Shown: one piece after another, positions 52,726 through 61,411 of the stretch | Layout of the letters: every line of letters begins with the position of its first letter | How positions within the stretch are numbered: position 1 is the first letter of the stretch | From: JABWBD01 sp040768665 | GTDB lineage: Bacteria; Planctomycetota; Planctomycetia; Pirellulales; Thermoguttaceae | Reading direction: 5' to 3' | Assembly: GCA_040768665.1 (NCBI GenBank) | Contig: JAXGMN010000008.1 | Span: forward strand, 372,001-436,000 | Length of the DNA stretch: 64,000 nucleotides | Translations under genes and position numbers: made by a program | Notes under the pieces: generated by a model | Databases searched by the model: none | Seen by the model: the letters and a program-made list of their open reading frames with translations, nothing else | What the model was told of the DNA's origin: nothing

Positions 52726-53156
52726 GGCGCTACCTCCTGCTGCCGGCCGGTTCTCCATTGGAATCCGCATATCCTACGAAAATCCCGGCCGTTTTACAAC
52801 CAAATTCCACCAATCGTGCACAGAAATTGGGGACATTCGGTGTAATCGCAACAGTCTGGGCCGCACGCGCGCTCTGCAAGTTTTGGGAAGAATAGCGACT
52901 GGCTACGTTTTTTACCGTATAAGCTTAGCCGCTGTTTTGCATCTAAGTGTTTGCCAAGCAATGATTTGTGACGAGACGGCGCTGGCAGGCGTGCCGGCTG
53001 TGCGGCAGCAGAGAATGAACGGTCTGACATTCTTACCCGCCTTGCTGGCTGGTGCGTAAGACAGGCTACATTTCACAGAGGGGTCGATTTCTCACGGGAC
53101 GTGCAGGTTCGGCTGCCGAAGAACAGGTTGAAGACACTTCGGGAAGGAGCAAGGCG
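52726..53156. other. Intergenic region, AT-richer, likely promoters
   Basis: This 430-base divergent spacer contains an AT-rich stretch around 52905-52925 (ACGTTTTTTACCGTATAAGC) that could hold a -10-like TATAAG box for the rightward secreted-protein gene. No supported gene and no clear operator was seen. GGAAGGAGCAAGG just before 53157 is the ribosome site. Confidence 0.4.
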
Positions 53157-53762
53157 ATGACAATTACTGAATCAGAAACCGATCGGTTTGGATGGTTCGG
53201 AACCATGGCAATGTTGCTGACGGGGCTGATGATCCACTCAGCCGCACTGGCGGATTCCAGCAAAGCCGCCCCCCCATCGTTCGAGGCAATCGAGCAGGCG
53301 GTGCGCGAGTGGTCGAAGTCGCAGCCGGATTTGCAGTCCGGCGGCATCCTTTCGCGCACGGACGCCGAAGCCGTACTGGACCGAGTGGAACAGCTCGGCT
53401 GGAAGATCCCGGCTCGCGGCGCGATCCTCGAATCCGTGCTGCCCGACAGCGACTTTCTGGTTCAACAGCTACGCAGCCCGGCGGGCACGAAGTTTACAGC
53501 CCGCATCGGGCGGTTTCCGCAGGCTTTCGACCGGCTTGACCGGCTGGCACGACTCCCGCACGGCAAGCAGACGGTTCGTGACCTCGTGCGCACCAAAGGC
53601 GGGGACCAGTTGATCGAGTACTTGACGACCACCCCGGGCGGCGCAGAAATGGGCCGCATGCTTTCCAAGACGCCGTCCGGTGCGGAGTTCAACAAACCGA
53701 CGGGCCGGATTTATACCATAGAAATGCTGCTGGCGCGGTTGAAGAGCCAGCGCGGAGAATGA
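53157..53762 (+). CDS. Secreted protein of unknown function
   Basis: This 201-residue protein has an N-terminal hydrophobic segment after a polar start (FGWFGTMAMLLTGLMIHSAALADSS), so it is probably exported. The mature part is helical and charged (FEAIEQAVREWSKSQPDLQS, DAEAVLDRVEQLGWKIPARG, KQTVRDLVRTKGGDQLIEYLTTTPGGAEMG). I do not recognise a family. A good GGAAGGAG site supports ATG 53157. It ends next to copy 2 of the AAAAAGGGG repeat. Confidence 0.6.
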   Translation: MTITESETDRFGWFGTMAMLLTGLMIHSAALADSSKAAPPSFEAIEQAVREWSKSQPDLQSGGILSRTDAEAVLDRVEQLGWKIPARGAILESVLPDSDFLVQQLRSPAGTKFTARIGRFPQAFDRLDRLARLPHGKQTVRDLVRTKGGDQLIEYLTTTPGGAEMGRMLSKTPSGAEFNKPTGRIYTIEMLLARLKSQRGE

Positions 53763-53763
53763 C

Positions 53764-53855
53764 AGTTGAAAAAAGGGGCTGGCTCCGGTGGCGCGTATTG
53801 CTTTCCAGAGCCGGAAGGTACAAGATGTCGCGGTGCCTGTCCCTGTTTTCAGCAC
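53764..53855. repeat. AAAAAGGGG palindromic repeat, copy 2
   Basis: Left arm from 53764 (AGTTGAAAAAAGGGGCTGGC, continuing TCCGG) and right arm 53828-53855 (CGCGGTGCCTGTCCCTG, continuing TTTTCAGCAC) are near complements about 40 bases apart. The arms carry the same CTGGCTCC and CAGGCACC signatures as the copies at 29241 and 61293. It lies between convergent genes. Confidence 0.75.
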
Positions 53856-53871
53856 CACGTGGCGCCACGCG

Positions 53872-54585
53872 CTATTGCAGTCTTCGGATCGTTTTGATCA
53901 CCACCGGTTGAACCGGGGTCCGTTCGAACTCGCCCTGATCGTGGACCTCCACGCCCGCGATCCGGTCGACCACTTCCATTCCCTGCGTTACTTTTCCGAA
54001 CACGCAGTAGCCGTACTCCTCCGGCGCATCACCCTTGTAGTCGAGCATCGGATTGTCGGACACGTTGAGGAAGAACTGGCAGGTTGCGCTGTCGACCACA
54101 TCCGGCTGGCGAGCCATGGCAATCGTACCCCGGAGATTCTTCGGTGCAGTGAACGCTTCATTGCGAATCGTTCGCATCCCCGGCTTCTCGGCGCCGTCTG
54201 AACCATAGGCGCCCCCGAGGACGACATAGTCCTTGAGCGCCTGGTGAAAGAGGGTTTGGTCGTAAAACCGTTCGTCGACATAGGAAAGGAAGTTGTCGAC
54301 AGTCAGCGGGGCGTTCTGCTTGTCGAGGGTGACCGTGATGGTTCCCATCGACGTTTCGATGACCACGACCGGGTGGAGCGGGTTGTTTGTCGTTCCCGAG
54401 GGAAGCGAACCGGTAGCCGCTGCCAGCATGGGTGCGCCCGCCTGGCCGCCGAGGGCCGTTGCGCCGCCTCCCGAAATCGACGCGGCAGGCGCTTCCACGG
54501 CGCCGCCGTCCCCACTCGATCCACAACCGGCAAAGCCGAGCAGAGCCCCGGCCAATGCCGCCGTCAATAAATTGCCTCCCTTCAT
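53872..54585 (-). CDS. Cyclophilin-like peptidyl-prolyl isomerase, predicted lipoprotein
   Basis: This 237-residue protein has a lipoprotein signal with lipid-attachment C21 (LLGFAGC) and a glycine/alanine-rich linker, then a cyclophilin domain (about 75-235): IETSMGTITVTLDKQNAPLTVDNFLSYV, GTIAMAR, CQFFLNVSDN and YCVFGKVTQGMEVVDRI. The catalytic arginine of the FHR motif is replaced by glutamine (LFHQALKDYVVLGGAY), so isomerase activity is doubtful. ATG 54585 follows AAGGAG. Unlike the modules in the giant surface protein, this domain is divergent. Confidence 0.8.
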   Translation of the reverse strand: MKGGNLLTAALAGALLGFAGCGSSGDGGAVEAPAASISGGGATALGGQAGAPMLAAATGSLPSGTTNNPLHPVVVIETSMGTITVTLDKQNAPLTVDNFLSYVDERFYDQTLFHQALKDYVVLGGAYGSDGAEKPGMRTIRNEAFTAPKNLRGTIAMARQPDVVDSATCQFFLNVSDNPMLDYKGDAPEEYGYCVFGKVTQGMEVVDRIAGVEVHDQGEFERTPVQPVVIKTIRRLQ

Positions 54586-54865
54586 CTCCTTCAGCCTCCT
54601 TGCTGCGGGAAGTGCGTTGCGCACCGGCCGATAAGGCTCGCCCGGCGCGTCCGTCGATGTTTCGTCTGCTCACCGGCAGCCCCATGCCGCCGAAGTGGCC
54701 GGTTATCTTCCACCGAACGACGTTTTGCTGCAACCTCGATTTCGCTTTCGTGATCGCGGGTTGGTAAAATGGGCAAATTGCACGAATTTCCATCCGCTCC
54801 GCCTTGCGGTTACAATGGCAATCGGGGTGATCAAGTAGGACCGCAGCGGGGCGCACGGATCGGAA

Positions 54866-55750
54866 ATGTCGAGTCGCTGGTTCAACATGGCCGTGGTGGC
54901 GCTCTGGTTGACCACGATGGGCTGGCTGGTCCGGACGAAAGTCCTGCCGGCGATCCTGGTCGGCGAGCCACCGAGCTACCGCACGATTGTCGAGGCCCGG
55001 CGCGAGGAGCCGCCGGTGGCTTGGGCCATGGTCTGGAACGGCCGTCCAATCGGCTGGGCATTGAATACCAGCAAACCATTGCCTCATGGGCTCACGGAGC
55101 TTCGCAGCCGGGTTCACTTCGACGATATCCCCCTGGAAGACATGACCAATCTATCCTGGCTTGCGCCTCGCGGCCACCGCACCGAACTGGCCATGGACGT
55201 GCTCGGTGAATTGGTGTTCGATCCGCTCGGGCGTCTCTCCCGATTCGAGTCGGCGCTGGGTTTTGATTCCATGGAGAGCCTGGTCAAGGTGCGGGGGACG
55301 ATCGACAACGGCAAGCTGTCGCTGACCATACGGGCCGGCGATCTGAATTTTGAGAAGGAGATGCCGGTTCCGCCCAAGTCGATGTTGAGCGACGGCTTGT
55401 CGCCACAGACGCACCTGCCGGGGCTGCGCGAAGGCCAGGCGTGGACTGTCGAGCTGTACAGCCCCTTGCATCCGCCGGAGCGGCCGCTGGAGGTCTTGCA
55501 GGTTGCCGTGGAAGGGACCGAGCCGATTGTCTTCGGCACCGAAACGATCAACGCCTGGCTCGTGGTGTACCGGACGGACCCCGGTTCCGGGGGGCGCAAC
55601 GCCGGCGCGGTCCGCGGGCGGGTTTGGGTTCGGCCCGACGGCGTGGTGCTGCAGCAGCAGGCAATGCTTTTCAATTCGACGCTCACATTCACGCGACTTC
55701 CGGCCGCCCGCGCCGCGGAACTGGCCGAACGATTCGCCGAAGATTCCTGA
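54866..55750 (+). CDS. Membrane-anchored protein of unknown function in an ABC operon
   Basis: This 294-residue protein has one N-terminal membrane helix (FNMAVVALWLTTMGWLV) and a large extracytoplasmic domain with beta-rich patterns (IGWALNTSKPL, TELRSRVHFDDIPLEDM, WTVELYSPLHPPERPLEVLQV). No known domain was recognised. It starts a three-gene operon with an ABC ATPase seven bases downstream and a permease, so it may be a periplasmic partner of that exporter. Confidence 0.6.
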   Translation: MSSRWFNMAVVALWLTTMGWLVRTKVLPAILVGEPPSYRTIVEARREEPPVAWAMVWNGRPIGWALNTSKPLPHGLTELRSRVHFDDIPLEDMTNLSWLAPRGHRTELAMDVLGELVFDPLGRLSRFESALGFDSMESLVKVRGTIDNGKLSLTIRAGDLNFEKEMPVPPKSMLSDGLSPQTHLPGLREGQAWTVELYSPLHPPERPLEVLQVAVEGTEPIVFGTETINAWLVVYRTDPGSGGRNAGAVRGRVWVRPDGVVLQQQAMLFNSTLTFTRLPAARAAELAERFAEDS

Positions 55751-55757
55751 ACGACCG

Positions 55758-56543
55758 ATGATCCGATTCGAACACGTCAGCAAGGCGTACGGCAAGAAGA
55801 CCGCGGTCGGGGATCTCGACCTGGCCATCCCCGCCGGCGAGCTTTTCGCTTTCCTGGGGCCAAACGGCGCGGGCAAGACGACGACCATCAAGATGCTGGT
55901 GGGGCTGTTGCGTCCGACGGGCGGCGCCGTGCGGGTTGGCGGAAACGACGTCGCGCTGGCGCCTCGCGAGGCACTGGGGCTCGTCGGGTATGTGCCCGAC
56001 GAGGCGTTCCTCTACGACAAGCTCTCCGGCCGCGAGTTTCTCCATTTCGTGGCAGAAATGCGAGGGATGACGCACGACAAAGCCGCCGCGGCCATCGCTC
56101 GGCAGAGCGAACAATTCGCCTCGGAGAGCTTCCTGGATGATCTGACGGAGACCTATTCGCACGGCATGAAGCAGCGGGTAATCTTCGCCTCGGCCTTGCT
56201 GCACGACCCGCGGGTGCTCGTCGTCGACGAACCGATGGTGGGCCTCGACCCCAAGACGGTTCGACTCGTCAAGGACCTGCTGCGGGAGAAGGCCGACGGC
56301 GGCGCCGCGGTATTCATGTCGACCCACACGCTGGCGGTCGCTGAGGAGATCGCCGACCGCATCGGCGTGATCGACCACGGAAGGCTGATCTTCCTGGGAA
56401 CGAAAGAACAACTTCAGCAGGAGCTTTCGCTGCATCAGACCTCTCTCGAGCATCTGTTTTTGGAACTGACGGCAAACGGCAACGGCAGGGTGCCGCAGGC
56501 CGCATCCGCAGCGATCGAAGGCCGGGAGCTGAGCGAATCATGA
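55758..56543 (+). CDS. ABC transporter ATP-binding protein
   Basis: This 261-residue ATPase has Walker A GPNGAGKTTT, signature YSHGMKQRVIFA, Walker B VLVVDEPMVGLDP and switch MSTHTLAVAEE. It is the middle gene of the operon and overlaps the following permease by four bases (ATGA). The substrate is unknown. Confidence 0.88.
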   Translation: MIRFEHVSKAYGKKTAVGDLDLAIPAGELFAFLGPNGAGKTTTIKMLVGLLRPTGGAVRVGGNDVALAPREALGLVGYVPDEAFLYDKLSGREFLHFVAEMRGMTHDKAAAAIARQSEQFASESFLDDLTETYSHGMKQRVIFASALLHDPRVLVVDEPMVGLDPKTVRLVKDLLREKADGGAAVFMSTHTLAVAEEIADRIGVIDHGRLIFLGTKEQLQQELSLHQTSLEHLFLELTANGNGRVPQAASAAIEGRELSES

Positions 56544-58348
56544 GCGAGTTGTCTCTCGATCCTTCGAGACCGGACTTCGGCACTGCTGCCGCCGATGCTT
56601 TGAAGCCTGTCCATCTCCTTTCGTCCGAAAGGGAGGGACGGGCGTTCTGGCGAATGCGGGCGCACCTGGTCAGAAACGTGGTGCGGCAGACGCTCGAAGC
56701 GGCCCGACTGCGGCTGGTGCTCGTGCTGGTGCTCAGCGGGATGCTCTGGTTGGCGCTGTTCTGGCTTTTCGTCGACGGATTCCGGTTTATTCGGACCGCC
56801 ATCGTTGCACCGGACCTGCACGACCGCACCGTTCAGGCGGTCTTCGGCATGTTTTTCGTTGCGCTGATGGTGATGCTCGTGTTTTCTTCTGGAGTGATTC
56901 TGTATAGCTCGCTTTTCCGTGGACGCGATGTGCCGTTTTTGCTGTCGCTCCCGGCGCGCGCCGAACGCGTCTTCCTTCAGAAGTTCCAGGAGGCGATCCT
57001 GATGAGCAGTTGGGCTTTCCTGCTGCTGGGGAGCCCCATGCTGCTGGCCTACGGGTTGACCGCCGCGGCGCCGTGGTACTACTACGCCATGCTTCTGCCG
57101 TTCCTTCTGGCGTTTATCTACATTCCTTCCGGTCTGGGCGCGGTTCTGTGCATGGCCATCGTGTACTGGCTGCCGCGCGGCCGGCTCGGGCTGGCCGTAT
57201 TCCTTGCCTTGGCTGCCGTAGGCGGATTGGCATGGATGGCCTGGTCTCTGGCAACGGGGCCCGAGAGCGATCTGCTTACACCCGACTGGTTCCAGGAAAT
57301 GCTGGGCAGGATGCGGATGACCGAACACCGGCTCCTGCCCAGTTGGTGGCTCAGTGCCGGGCTGCTTGAGGCGGCGTCGCACACGGCGTCGGAAAGCGTC
57401 CTCTTTCTTGCGCTTTTGATCTCGAATGCCCTTTTTTTCCGGCTGGTCGCCGTGACGACCGCCGGCAGGATCTACCGTAAGGGCTATCACGCGCTGCATG
57501 GCAGGCCCGGCCCGCGGAAGCGGATCCGCTCCGCGTGGTTCGACCATGCGGTGGACCGAGCCGCAGGAGTTCTGGCAAAGCAATCGCGTTTGCTGATTAT
57601 CAAGGATCTGCGTCTGTTTCGCCGCGATCCCGTGCAATGGTCGCAGTTTCTCATCTTTTTCGGCCTGCTGACGCTCTACTTCCTGAACGTGCGGCGATTC
57701 AGCTACGACATGTACCACGTGGGCTGGGTAAACCTGGTCAGCTTTCTGAACCTTTCCGTGGTCGGGTTGCTGCTGTCGACGTTTACCACGCGATTCATCT
57801 TTCCCATGATCAGCCTGGAAGGCCAGCGGTTCTGGATCCTTGGATTACTCCCGATCCGGCGGGAAACGATTCTGTGGAGCAAGCTGCTGTTTGCGGTGGC
57901 CGGATCGATCGTGCCGTGTTGCGGTTTGATTTTGCTCAGCGACGCCATGCTCCGAGTATCACCGTTGATTCTTGTCAGCCATCAGTTGACGTGCGTCGTT
58001 CTCTGTTTCGGGCTCTCCGGGATCGCGGTCGGCATGGGGGCCAGGATGCCAAGCTTCCGTGAGCAATCCCCCGCGAAAATCGCCGCCGGTTTCGGCGGAA
58101 CGTTAAACCTGGTATTGAGCACCCTGTATATCGTGGCGGTGGTCCTGCTCACCGCCCTACCCGCTCATTTCTACCTGGACGGCCGCTCTCTGAGTGCCGC
58201 CGAGCTGCTGTCCAGCCGCCACAACGTTGCGGCATGGGTGCAAACGTGGTTTTTCGCCGGGATGGTTGGCAGCCTCGTCCTCGGGGCGATCGCCACCTGG
58301 GTTCCCATGCGGATAGGGGTCAGGGCCTTTCGTGAAATCGAGGTGTAG
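56540..58348 (+). CDS. Large ABC transporter permease
   Basis: This 602-residue protein has about 12-14 membrane segments, twice the size of a common ABC-2 permease, and so may be a fused or pseudo-dimeric transporter (hydrophobic blocks near residues 55-130, 155-240, 280-310 and 375-590). The cytoplasmic loop GRDVPFLLSLPARAERVFLQKFQ is visible. It pairs with the ATPase at 55758. Confidence 0.75.
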   Translation: MSELSLDPSRPDFGTAAADALKPVHLLSSEREGRAFWRMRAHLVRNVVRQTLEAARLRLVLVLVLSGMLWLALFWLFVDGFRFIRTAIVAPDLHDRTVQAVFGMFFVALMVMLVFSSGVILYSSLFRGRDVPFLLSLPARAERVFLQKFQEAILMSSWAFLLLGSPMLLAYGLTAAAPWYYYAMLLPFLLAFIYIPSGLGAVLCMAIVYWLPRGRLGLAVFLALAAVGGLAWMAWSLATGPESDLLTPDWFQEMLGRMRMTEHRLLPSWWLSAGLLEAASHTASESVLFLALLISNALFFRLVAVTTAGRIYRKGYHALHGRPGPRKRIRSAWFDHAVDRAAGVLAKQSRLLIIKDLRLFRRDPVQWSQFLIFFGLLTLYFLNVRRFSYDMYHVGWVNLVSFLNLSVVGLLLSTFTTRFIFPMISLEGQRFWILGLLPIRRETILWSKLLFAVAGSIVPCCGLILLSDAMLRVSPLILVSHQLTCVVLCFGLSGIAVGMGARMPSFREQSPAKIAAGFGGTLNLVLSTLYIVAVVLLTALPAHFYLDGRSLSAAELLSSRHNVAAWVQTWFFAGMVGSLVLGAIATWVPMRIGVRAFREIEV

Positions 58349-58398
58349 GTCCTCGGCTTCCTCTCGACGCCGTTTCAGATAAGCTCCCAGCGTCGAGA

Positions 58399-59226
58399 TC
58401 ACAGAGGAAACGGCTGGTCGCTGAGTGCGATCTCCAGAAAACGCTCGATTTCCTCGGGCCCACCTTCCCAGACCTGGCCCGCCAAACGGCGCAGATCGTC
58501 CCGTTGAATCGCCTTCTCGTTGGCTCGCACCATGACGCGAAAGTCAACGCAGTCATATCCCCTTTTGTCCGGATCGCGATGCGGCGAGATCATGGCCGCG
58601 TATTTGCACACCAGTGCCGCTTCCAGCCGCGGGATGCGATGCCCTGTTGGTTCGTCGGTGACGATGTACTCCTCGAGAATCGTCTCTTGAAACTTCGCCC
58701 AAGGGAGCATCAGGTCAATCACCGGTTTGGGCCGACCGTCGGCGTCGCAGTCCCGGGGGTCCAGAAAGCGGACCACCTGGGACAGCTCCTGAAGAACCAG
58801 CTCCGGCCATGCCCGCTGAACGGCCTTGATCGCTCGTTGGCGCTGGCGGTAGGGAACCATGATGTCCACGTCCTGCGTGGCCCGAGGATTCGGCAGATAA
58901 CCGACGTAGCCGTGCAGTCCCATGAGGGCCCAATCCTTGACTCCGGCTGCCTGGAGGACGTCGATCACATCTTGAGGCGAAATGTCCATGGCCTGTTTCC
59001 GATGCGTGCGCTTGAATTGCCCACTCAGGCGACTGCTGACCCGCACGCCGTATGCGTGTCCTGCCGGAGTTCTGGGATTGAGGTCGTCAGCCCCCTGCCA
59101 ACCAGCGTACCGGGCCATGGCCCGGCGCCGACGCTCCAGATGTTCGGCGGTAAAGAATTCCGGAGCCTGGTCGAGAGGAGTGGATGGTTCGGCCGGAGCG
59201 TTCAAGCGGTCGCTTTCGCTTCTCAT
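58399..59226 (-). CDS. Nucleotidyltransferase-like protein
   Basis: This 275-residue protein has, from about residue 80, a nucleotidyltransferase-type core: MGLHGYVGYLPNPRATQDVDIMVPYR, which resembles the GG-RxTxDID pattern of AbiEii/MNT-type enzymes, then VIDLMLPWAKF and a helical C-terminus (LVCKYAAMISPHRDPDKRGYDCVDF). The first 79 residues (FFTAEHLERRRRAMARYAGW) are not recognised, and ATG 58989 may be the real start. No partner antitoxin gene is adjacent. Function unknown. Confidence 0.6.
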   Translation of the reverse strand: MRSESDRLNAPAEPSTPLDQAPEFFTAEHLERRRRAMARYAGWQGADDLNPRTPAGHAYGVRVSSRLSGQFKRTHRKQAMDISPQDVIDVLQAAGVKDWALMGLHGYVGYLPNPRATQDVDIMVPYRQRQRAIKAVQRAWPELVLQELSQVVRFLDPRDCDADGRPKPVIDLMLPWAKFQETILEEYIVTDEPTGHRIPRLEAALVCKYAAMISPHRDPDKRGYDCVDFRVMVRANEKAIQRDDLRRLAGQVWEGGPEEIERFLEIALSDQPFPL

Positions 59227-59265
59227 CGTACAGCCTCCTGAATCGCTTCATACTCGCAGAAAAGG

Positions 59266-60921
59266 CTACTCAGGCGTCTTCTCCTCTGCCGCTCGACTTT
59301 GCAGCCGTTCGGGCAGCGCATCCATCTCAATTGCCGGCCTGTTCTTGAACGGGTTGTAAAGCGGATCCCCAACCAGCACCATCACCCACGAATGGAACGG
59401 AAGCGTGCGGTAATAGACCTCTGCCAGCGTATATTCCCCGGTCAGCAGAAGCGGGAAGAAATCGTCGGGCAGAGGGAAGGCCGCCAGGTAGGGCTCGTAG
59501 GTCGGCCCGAGTGTGGCGGCGACGCCGTCGCGGAGCATGGCATTGCACCACACGCCGCTTTTCGGATTTCGAAGCGTCTGGGCCTCCATGCTCGCCATGT
59601 GGTATCCGACCGCGCCGGGCTTCCACTCGAAGGCGTCGACGTACTTGCCCAGCGAATACCAGCCACAGTAGAGGGCCGCGTCCGGACATTCCCCGGGCTG
59701 GAACAGCTTCGACTCGTTGTCGAGGACCACCGTGAGCTTCGTGTGCGTCTTGAGCCGTTCGGCCAGGTCGCGAAGCGACTGGTCGTACTGCCCATAGCTG
59801 CCCGGCTGATCCTTCTTCGGGTCGTAGCCCATGCCGCGGGCATCGAGGTAGACCGTACCTTCCAGCCCGGTCTTCTCGGCGGCGATCGAGGCGTCGACAA
59901 GCTTCATGACCAGGTCGGCCGCGGGGGCAGAGAGACGTGCGACCATGAGCGTCGGCCGTTTGTTCGGGATGGCGTCGAAGGCATAGTGCAACGGGTTCGG
60001 CTGCCACCGATACAGCGGGTAGTCCGGGAAGTGGAGGAGTGACAACTCGCTGTCGAAGCTCGCGTAAGTCTCGTTCTTCTCCATAAGCTCCAACTGCTCG
60101 TCGATCCATCGCAGGCAGCCGATCGTGCCGGTTGCCTGGTGCAGGAGATTCAGGGTTTGAACGTCGCGCGCAACGGAGTCGGGCAAGTTGGCCAGCGCCT
60201 GAAGCCCCTGATGCAATCCCAGAAGCTGAGCTCGGGCCAGGTCGAGTCGCCGGGCCGTCTCTTCCGGCAGCTTGGAAGAATCCCCCTGACGCGCCACCAT
60301 TTCCAGGATCGAGTTCACCCCGCCCGCGGCCACGAAGATCTTTTCGAAAAGGATGTCTGTCTCCCTGCGTTCCGCCTCCGGCAGGGTCTGTCGTCGGCTC
60401 TGGGCGGCTTTCAGCGCGGTGTCGAATGCCGCGACGAGTTGGCGAAGCTGGGCATCGTTCTTGAGTTCCGGGGTCTTCGCCTGCCCGCCCGCCAGGCCGT
60501 TGAGCCGACCAAGCAACTCGGCAAGCTGCCTCACGCGAGCATCGCGGCTCCGCGCGAGGTGCGTCCGCCGCTCGACGACGTCCGGAGTCTCCTTGCTTCG
60601 TGCCTGGATTTTCAGGGGCACGTCGCCCACGGTGACGAAGCAGCGGATCTTCGACTCGAGTCCCGTTTGGATAAGCCAGTTGCGGATGGCGGGCCGGATC
60701 TTCTCCTCCCACTCAGCTCGCGAGACAACCTCCTTCGGCTCGCCGTCGAGCAGGAGGATCTGCGATTTGGGCACTCCCCGCGCGGCAGCGTAGTAGTCGG
60801 CCAACTGCCGCGACTCGTGGCTCAAGTCCATCCCGAGGATCGCCACTTCGTCGGGCGTTAGTGCCGCGCGAACGGGGGAAGCGGCGAAAAGGCACAGGAT
60901 CAGGGCAGCGACAGGTCTCAT
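59266..60921 (-). CDS. TIGR03790 family secreted protein
   Basis: This 551-residue protein has a signal peptide (about residues 1-19) and the TIGR03790 pattern, common in planctomycetes: LADYYAAARGVPKSQILLL near the start, CFVTVGDVPLKI, and the conserved GWYSLGKYVDAFEWKPGAVG and SGVWCNAMLRDGVAATLGPT blocks near the C-terminus. A helical insertion (about 135-240) is less conserved. The activity is unknown; a gingipain-like protease fold has been suggested only by general resemblance. ATG 60921 follows GGGAG. Confidence 0.82.
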   Translation of the reverse strand: MRPVAALILCLFAASPVRAALTPDEVAILGMDLSHESRQLADYYAAARGVPKSQILLLDGEPKEVVSRAEWEEKIRPAIRNWLIQTGLESKIRCFVTVGDVPLKIQARSKETPDVVERRTHLARSRDARVRQLAELLGRLNGLAGGQAKTPELKNDAQLRQLVAAFDTALKAAQSRRQTLPEAERRETDILFEKIFVAAGGVNSILEMVARQGDSSKLPEETARRLDLARAQLLGLHQGLQALANLPDSVARDVQTLNLLHQATGTIGCLRWIDEQLELMEKNETYASFDSELSLLHFPDYPLYRWQPNPLHYAFDAIPNKRPTLMVARLSAPAADLVMKLVDASIAAEKTGLEGTVYLDARGMGYDPKKDQPGSYGQYDQSLRDLAERLKTHTKLTVVLDNESKLFQPGECPDAALYCGWYSLGKYVDAFEWKPGAVGYHMASMEAQTLRNPKSGVWCNAMLRDGVAATLGPTYEPYLAAFPLPDDFFPLLLTGEYTLAEVYYRTLPFHSWVMVLVGDPLYNPFKNRPAIEMDALPERLQSRAAEEKTPE

Positions 60922-61292
60922 GGTGTGCTCCCAGCGAGGATCTCCTCAAGCGGAATCTCCTCATCGTAAGCCACGGCCGGCCGTTCGGCAATCAACCACT
61001 TATGCAACAAACCCCTCACAGGGGGTGAAAAGTTGCGCTCACCGGCGTCGCCCGAACCCGTAGCCGTTCCTGACGTTACGGCGCCGCCTGTCGCCCCAAC
61101 TTGTGCAACACAACCCCGGGGCGTTGCATAGCCGGGGTCCGTGTCCCAAAAGACTCGCCTCACACGAGACCGTTCGGGCTCGCCGCTCACCACCAAAGAT
61201 AGTTGTTCTTGCAGGAGATCCGTGCTAAAAAGACGGTTCCGCTGCCGACCTTGGCCAGCCGAATTGCCCTCCCTGACTTGCCACTTCCATGT
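60922..61292. other. Intergenic region with short palindromes
   Basis: About 370 bases without a supported gene. CCCCTCACAGGGG near 61013-61025 and CCCCGGGG near 61113-61120 are short palindromes, flanked by repeated TGCAAC or GTTGCA hexamers. A leftward frame (60918-61325) overlaps the TIGR03790 start but has no family match. Confidence 0.4.
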
Positions 61293-61389
61293 GACTGCTG
61301 AAAAAGGGGACTGGCTCCGCAACATCTCTGCTATCTACCTTCAAGCCAAACCACGACTCGTTGCGGTGCCTGTCCCCTTTTCAACAGTC
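61293..61389. repeat. AAAAAGGGG palindromic repeat, copy 3
   Basis: Left arm 61293-61322 (CTGCTGAAAAAGGGGACTGG, continuing CTCCGCAAC) and right arm 61360-61389 (GTTGCGGTGCCTGTCCCC, continuing TTTTCAACAGT) pair over most of their length, with two A-A mismatches where CAGGCACC meets CTGGCTCC. This is the best preserved of the three copies and lies just upstream of the hydrolase gene. Confidence 0.85.
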
Positions 61390-61411
61390 TGCCCGTGCAC
61401 TCCGGTGAAAC

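Noticed and set aside
60918..61325. Leftward 135-residue frame overlapping the TIGR03790 start by four bases
   Set aside because: The overlap looks like translational coupling, but the N-terminus is translated repeat sequence and no family match or ribosome site was seen.
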